Of a DNA stretch of 64,000 nt, positions 55,952-64,000 are shown in pieces. A program made the translations under genes and the position numbers. The stretch is from the NCBI RefSeq assembly GCF_014960965.1, contig NZ_CP063169.1:3381581-3445580 (forward strand). Direction: 5' to 3'. Position 1 is the stretch's first letter. The number at the start of each line of letters is the position of its first letter. A model generated the notes under the pieces. It did not search any database. It saw nothing but the letters and a program-made list of their open reading frames with translations, and was not told the origin of the DNA. This stretch comes from Ruania alkalisoli (GTDB taxonomy: Bacteria; Actinomycetota; Actinomycetes; Actinomycetales; Beutenbergiaceae).

Positions 55952-56448
55952 TACATCTCCGTCTCGAACGTTTGCTGACTGCTCTGGTGATCGCCGGTGC
56001 GATCCTGGCCGGCCGGGGCCGGATGAACCACCCCGGGAGGACCCCCGCGTTCGGGCGTGTCGCTCCCTTCCGGTTCACAGCACGACCCGACGCATGACGT
56101 TGAGGATCGTGCTCGCGCCCACGGAAGGTGGTCCACCGCGCTGTCGACGTCCGGCAGCACCCTCTCGGGTTCTGCGGGTCCGCCAAAGCGCGCACGCGAG
56201 GGCCCGCCAGAGCGGGCACTGCCGACCAGACTACTCCGAGCCCGGCAACAGCGTCAAAGCCTCAGGGGTGTGATGTGGTACGGAACACTACCCAGGGGGC
56301 CGCTGTTCCGCCATCGGCACCCGACGACGGCGTCGGATCTCCTCCAGGCGGCGCCCCGGAGTCACCACCAGTTCGACTGCGGTGGGCATCACCCGAAGTC
56401 GCACCGGTACGTCTGACCTCCAGGCAGGCAGGAGTCCGGTCGCCGGCC
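55952..56448. other. Divergent intergenic region between rpsL and the ABC exporter operon
   Basis: This holds the long rpsL leader on the minus strand, with a small GCCCGC/GCGGGC hairpin near 56198-56215, and the rpsL promoter. The remaining ~190 bases up to the exporter promoter show no gene or repeat. Open frames here lack ribosome-binding sites. Confidence 0.55.
56228..56257 (-). promoter_or_regulatory. str operon (rpsL) promoter
   Basis: TTGACG (56252-56257) and TAGTCT (56228-56233) on the minus strand are separated by 18 bases, a strong housekeeping-type promoter. Confidence 0.78.
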
Positions 56449-56477
56449 TTGACCCTGACCGCGTGCGCCGATATGTT
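56449..56477 (+). promoter_or_regulatory. ABC exporter operon promoter
   Basis: TTGACC (56449-56454) and TATGTT (56472-56477) are exactly 17 bases apart. The GTG start at 56487 lies nine bases after the -10, so the transcript is leaderless or nearly so. Confidence 0.75.
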
Positions 56478-56486
56478 CTTGCGCTT

Positions 56487-57281
56487 GTGCGCGCTCTCCC
56501 CCGGTATATGGCGCTCGGCTTCCGCCGCTGGTCGGCCTACCGGATGGCAGCAGCCGCCGGAGCGGTGACGAACTCGGTGTTCGGGCTGATCAAGGCGGCC
56601 ATCGTGATGGGCGCCGTCGGGGCGGCAGGCGGCAGCCTCGCGGGCTACGGCCCGCTTGCCGGCGCAACCTATGCGTGGCTGGCTCAAGCATTTCTCGCAC
56701 CTGTCAACGTCTTCACATGGACCGAACTGGCCGAGCGGATCCGCTCGGGCGATGTGGCGATCGACCTCGCCCGCCCAGTGGACCCGCAGCTCGCCTATCT
56801 CGCCACCGACCTCGGCCGGGCCGCGTTTCAGCTCCTTCCTCGAGGTGGCCCTCCGCTTCTCGTCGGCGCGCTCACGACCGGATTGGCCCTCCCGGCCGAT
56901 GCCCGGCCGTACCTGCTGGGACTAGCGAGTCTCGTTCTGGCCGTTGTGGTGTCCTTCGCCTGCCGGTGGTTGCTCAATGTGACGGCGTTCTGGCTCCTCG
57001 ACCTGCGCGGCACCAGCACGCTGTACCTTGTCGCATCGAACGTCCTGTGCGGATTGATCGTGCCCGTGCACTGGTTCCCCGACTGGCTCGCCACGGTGGC
57101 CTCGTGGACGCCGTTCCCGGCGATGCTCCAGCACCCCATCGACATCGTGATGGGCCGGGCGAGTGACGTCGACGCGGTCGCGCTACTCGGTCAGCAAGCG
57201 CTCTGGGCCGGTGGGCTCCTGCTTGTCGGACGCCTGGCTTTTGCGGCTGGCGCACGCCGGGTGGTGATCCAGGGTGGCTGA
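56487..57281 (+). CDS. ABC-2 type transporter permease, subunit 1
   Basis: The 264-residue membrane protein has about six hydrophobic segments. The N-terminal region MALGFRRWSAYRMAAAAGAV and the later ERIRSGDVAIDLARPVDPQL match the uncharacterised ABC-2 permeases of the COG4587 type; the I-R-x-G-x-(V/L)-D pattern recurs in its partner as YIRTGTLDAF. The start is GTG 56487, set by the promoter position; ATG 56508 is an alternative. It overlaps the second permease by eight bases. With that permease and an ATPase it should form a complete exporter; the substrate is unknown. Confidence 0.82.
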   Translation: MRALPRYMALGFRRWSAYRMAAAAGAVTNSVFGLIKAAIVMGAVGAAGGSLAGYGPLAGATYAWLAQAFLAPVNVFTWTELAERIRSGDVAIDLARPVDPQLAYLATDLGRAAFQLLPRGGPPLLVGALTTGLALPADARPYLLGLASLVLAVVVSFACRWLLNVTAFWLLDLRGTSTLYLVASNVLCGLIVPVHWFPDWLATVASWTPFPAMLQHPIDIVMGRASDVDAVALLGQQALWAGGLLLVGRLAFAAGARRVVIQGG

Positions 57282-58074
57282 CTTCTCCCCCTACCGGGCA
57301 CTACTCGGGTCCCGGCTGCGCGCCCAACTCACCTACCGCCGCTCGTTCGCGCTGGACGTGTTGGGATCGGTCGCGATCGGGGTCCTGGAGTTCGCTGAGG
57401 TGTACGTGATCTTCTCTTCGATCACGGTTCTCGGTGAGCTCGACTTCGTCGGTGCCGCTGTGCTGTTCGCATTCGCGAATATCGCGTTCTCGCTGGCCGA
57501 CATGGTGGTGGGCCATCTCGACACCCTGCCGCGCTACATCCGCACCGGCACTCTCGATGCCTTTCTGCTCCGCCCACTACCCGTGCTGGCTCAGCTGATC
57601 ACGAGCGACATCCAGCTGCGGCGACTCGGCCGGACGTGTTTCGCCATCGTGATCCTTGCACTCGCCCTGGTAGCGGCACCCATCGACTGGACGTTTGCGC
57701 TGCTCGCTCTGGCCGTACTGACTCCGATCACCGGGGCCCTCATCTTCGCCGCTCTCTTCGTGTGCGCCGCCGCACTGCAGTTCTGGTTGGTGGAAGGGGG
57801 CGAGTTCGCGAACGCTTTCACCTACGGCGGTTCTTACGCCGCCTCGTATCCCACCTCGATCTTCACGCTGCCGATGCGAGTGTTGTTCACTTTCGTTGTG
57901 CCAGCGGCGTTTACTGCCTACCTTCCGACGCTCGTATTGCTCGACCTCGCCGGCCCCGCGCTGACACCTTCGGCCCTCGGGTTGTTCGCCCCGCTGGCCG
58001 CGGCCGTGATCTGGGTGGTTGCCCTGCTCGGCTGGCGTGCCGGCCTGCGTCACTACACCGGGACAGGATCATGA
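57274..58074 (+). CDS. ABC-2 type transporter permease, subunit 2
   Basis: The 266-residue membrane protein resembles COG3694 permeases. The conserved cytoplasmic segment YIRTGTLDAFLLRPLPVLAQ is followed by membrane helices at about 120-140, 145-170, 200-225 and 235-255. The start overlaps the end of the first permease, and its own end overlaps the ATPase start (ATGA). Pairing of two different half-permeases is usual for this exporter group. Confidence 0.82.
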   Translation: MADFSPYRALLGSRLRAQLTYRRSFALDVLGSVAIGVLEFAEVYVIFSSITVLGELDFVGAAVLFAFANIAFSLADMVVGHLDTLPRYIRTGTLDAFLLRPLPVLAQLITSDIQLRRLGRTCFAIVILALALVAAPIDWTFALLALAVLTPITGALIFAALFVCAAALQFWLVEGGEFANAFTYGGSYAASYPTSIFTLPMRVLFTFVVPAAFTAYLPTLVLLDLAGPALTPSALGLFAPLAAAVIWVVALLGWRAGLRHYTGTGS

Positions 58075-59033
58075 CCGACACGATCATCACCTGCGAGGGC
58101 CTCAGCCGCGACTTCGTCCTGCGTCACGGGCGTGGACTGCGCCGACGGTCCACCCTGACCCATGCCGTGACCGATATGACCTTCGAGATCGAGCGAGGCG
58201 CCGCCGTCGGTTACATCGGTGCCAACGGAGCCGGGAAGTCGACGACGATCAAGATGCTGACAGGAATCCTCCTGCCCAGCCGGGGTCAGGTGCGCACCTG
58301 CGGCCTGGATCCGGTCGCCCGACGACGTCAGCTCGCCAGCCGTATCGGAGTCGTGTTCGGGCAGCGCTCGGCTTTGTGGTGGGATCTGCCACTGCACGAG
58401 TCGTTCACCGCTCTGGGGGCGATCCACCGGATCGCCGGCAACCAGCTGAACCGCCGCCGCACCGAACTGGTTGACCAACTCGACCTCGGCCCATTCCTCA
58501 CCACTCCCGTACGTCAGCTCAGCCTCGGACAACGCATCCGCGGCGAGCTGGCCGCCGCCCTGCTGCACTCCCCCGAACTCCTGATCCTGGACGAGCCCAC
58601 CATCGGGCTGGACGTGCTCAGCAAGGAGCGGCTGCGGCAGTTCCTCGTCGCCGAACGGGCCGTACGCGGAACCACGCTGCTACTGACCACCCACGATATG
58701 GACGACGTCGACCGTCTCACCGACCGGGTGCTCGTGGTGGACTCCGGCAGGCTCGTCTTCGACGGTACCCTGCCGGGCTTGGTCAGCCGGGTCGGCGCAC
58801 AGCGCGAACTCCAGCTCGATCTGGTCGCTCCTACGCCTGCGCTGACGGGGATCGCGCACACCACACTGGTGCGCACTGAGGCCGACGGGCTGCGGCAACG
58901 GTTGAGCTTCTCGGCGCAGACGACCGCCGCCACAGTGCTCGCTGCGGTCTCCGAACGAGCCGAGGTCCGGGATCTGGCGATCAGCGAACCCGACATCGAG
59001 GAAGTCGTCCGTAGGCTCTACACCGGGATCTGA
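58071..59033 (+). CDS. ABC transporter ATP-binding protein of an ABC-2 exporter
   Basis: The 320-residue ATPase is of the COG4586 type. Walker A is GANGAGKST (~52-60), the Q-loop region VVFGQRSALWWDLPLHES, signature LSLGQRIRGELAAALL, Walker B LLILDEPTIGLD and the H-loop LLTTHDMDD. A ~80-residue C-terminal domain follows, as in exporters of drugs or lipids. I set the start at ATG 58071, which overlaps the permease stop; the longer open frame is the other reading frame of the permease gene. It probably powers export by the two permeases upstream. Confidence 0.9.
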   Translation: MTDTIITCEGLSRDFVLRHGRGLRRRSTLTHAVTDMTFEIERGAAVGYIGANGAGKSTTIKMLTGILLPSRGQVRTCGLDPVARRRQLASRIGVVFGQRSALWWDLPLHESFTALGAIHRIAGNQLNRRRTELVDQLDLGPFLTTPVRQLSLGQRIRGELAAALLHSPELLILDEPTIGLDVLSKERLRQFLVAERAVRGTTLLLTTHDMDDVDRLTDRVLVVDSGRLVFDGTLPGLVSRVGAQRELQLDLVAPTPALTGIAHTTLVRTEADGLRQRLSFSAQTTAATVLAAVSERAEVRDLAISEPDIEEVVRRLYTGI

Positions 59034-59049
59034 CACTCCCTCGGACAGG

Positions 59050-59087
59050 CCGATGGCCCGGCACCCTGACGGGTACCGGGCCATCGG
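59050..59087. terminator. Bidirectional terminator between the ABC exporter and rpoC
   Basis: 17-base arms (59050-59066 with 59071-59087; core GATGGCCCGG) pair with one mismatch and a four-base loop. It lies 17 bases after the ATPase stop on one side and 25 bases after the rpoC stop on the other, and can serve both convergent units. Confidence 0.85.
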
Positions 59088-59111
59088 TTCAGGCAGTGGC
59101 GCTCGAGCGTC

Positions 59112-63002
<3,891 letters not shown>

Positions 63003-63099
63003 TTTTCCTACTTCCTTCGGTGGATCACCGTGTGGAACCAATCAAGTCGAGGTCGCGTCCGGTGCGCTGGGCATGGCCCTCACACACCGGACGCGGCGC

Positions 63100-64000
<901 letters not shown>

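Overview
This is a 64-kb piece of a high-GC Gram-positive chromosome, from an actinobacterium and most probably the order Micrococcales. The evidence is the high GC content, the abundance of GTG and leaderless-looking starts, the zinc-type S14, the 23S rRNA with the extra helix-54 region typical of Actinobacteria, and the translation gene order. A placement near Ruaniaceae/Beutenbergiaceae is a guess from overall protein character and is untested. No mobile element, CRISPR array, tRNA gene or phage gene was found.

Layout. Positions 1-2341 (+) hold a methyltransferase cut by the window edge and a YbdK-type carboxylate-amine ligase. Positions 2408-4058 (-) hold a PadR repressor with two tandem HAAS-type membrane proteins and a palindromic operator over the PadR start. 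Positions 4113-15410 form a long minus-strand run. In transcription order it is glmS, acpS, nnr, alr, tsaE, tsaB, a rimI/sulfurtransferase fusion, tsaD, a lipoprotein NagZ and a DUF1345 membrane protein. It covers amino-sugar and D-alanine supply, NADHX repair, t6A tRNA modification and peptidoglycan recycling. coaA and a carboxylesterase (+) and a convergent DedA gene (-) follow up to 18589.

Positions 18899-24587 are one rRNA operon on the minus strand (16S-23S-5S, no spacer tRNA), with a clear promoter and a strong terminator. Behind it are glmM, rplM-rpsI and truA (all -), a ROK-family protein (+) and an alpha/beta hydrolase (-).

Positions 30260-63002 are mainly translation and transcription genes on the minus strand. 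Transcription runs rpoB-rpoC, then rpsL-rpsG-fusA-tuf, then the S10/spc genes rpsJ to rplO, then secY-adk-map, then infA-rpmJ-rpsM-rpsK-rpoA-rplQ. Two insertions break this otherwise conserved order. One is a pair of large STAND/MalT-like LuxR regulators between map and infA (33668-38433). The other is a three-gene ABC-2 exporter on the opposite strand between rpoC and rpsL (56487-59033). rpsD is absent from its usual place between rpsK and rpoA.

The points most worth checking are: the RimI/sulfurtransferase open frame, which keeps a strong ribosome-binding site and start codon inside it; the regulator pair, in which one partner has lost key ATP-binding residues while the other keeps them; and the PadR/HAAS cassette. 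Most of the window is housekeeping sequence, and I see no clearly new multi-gene system beyond these.
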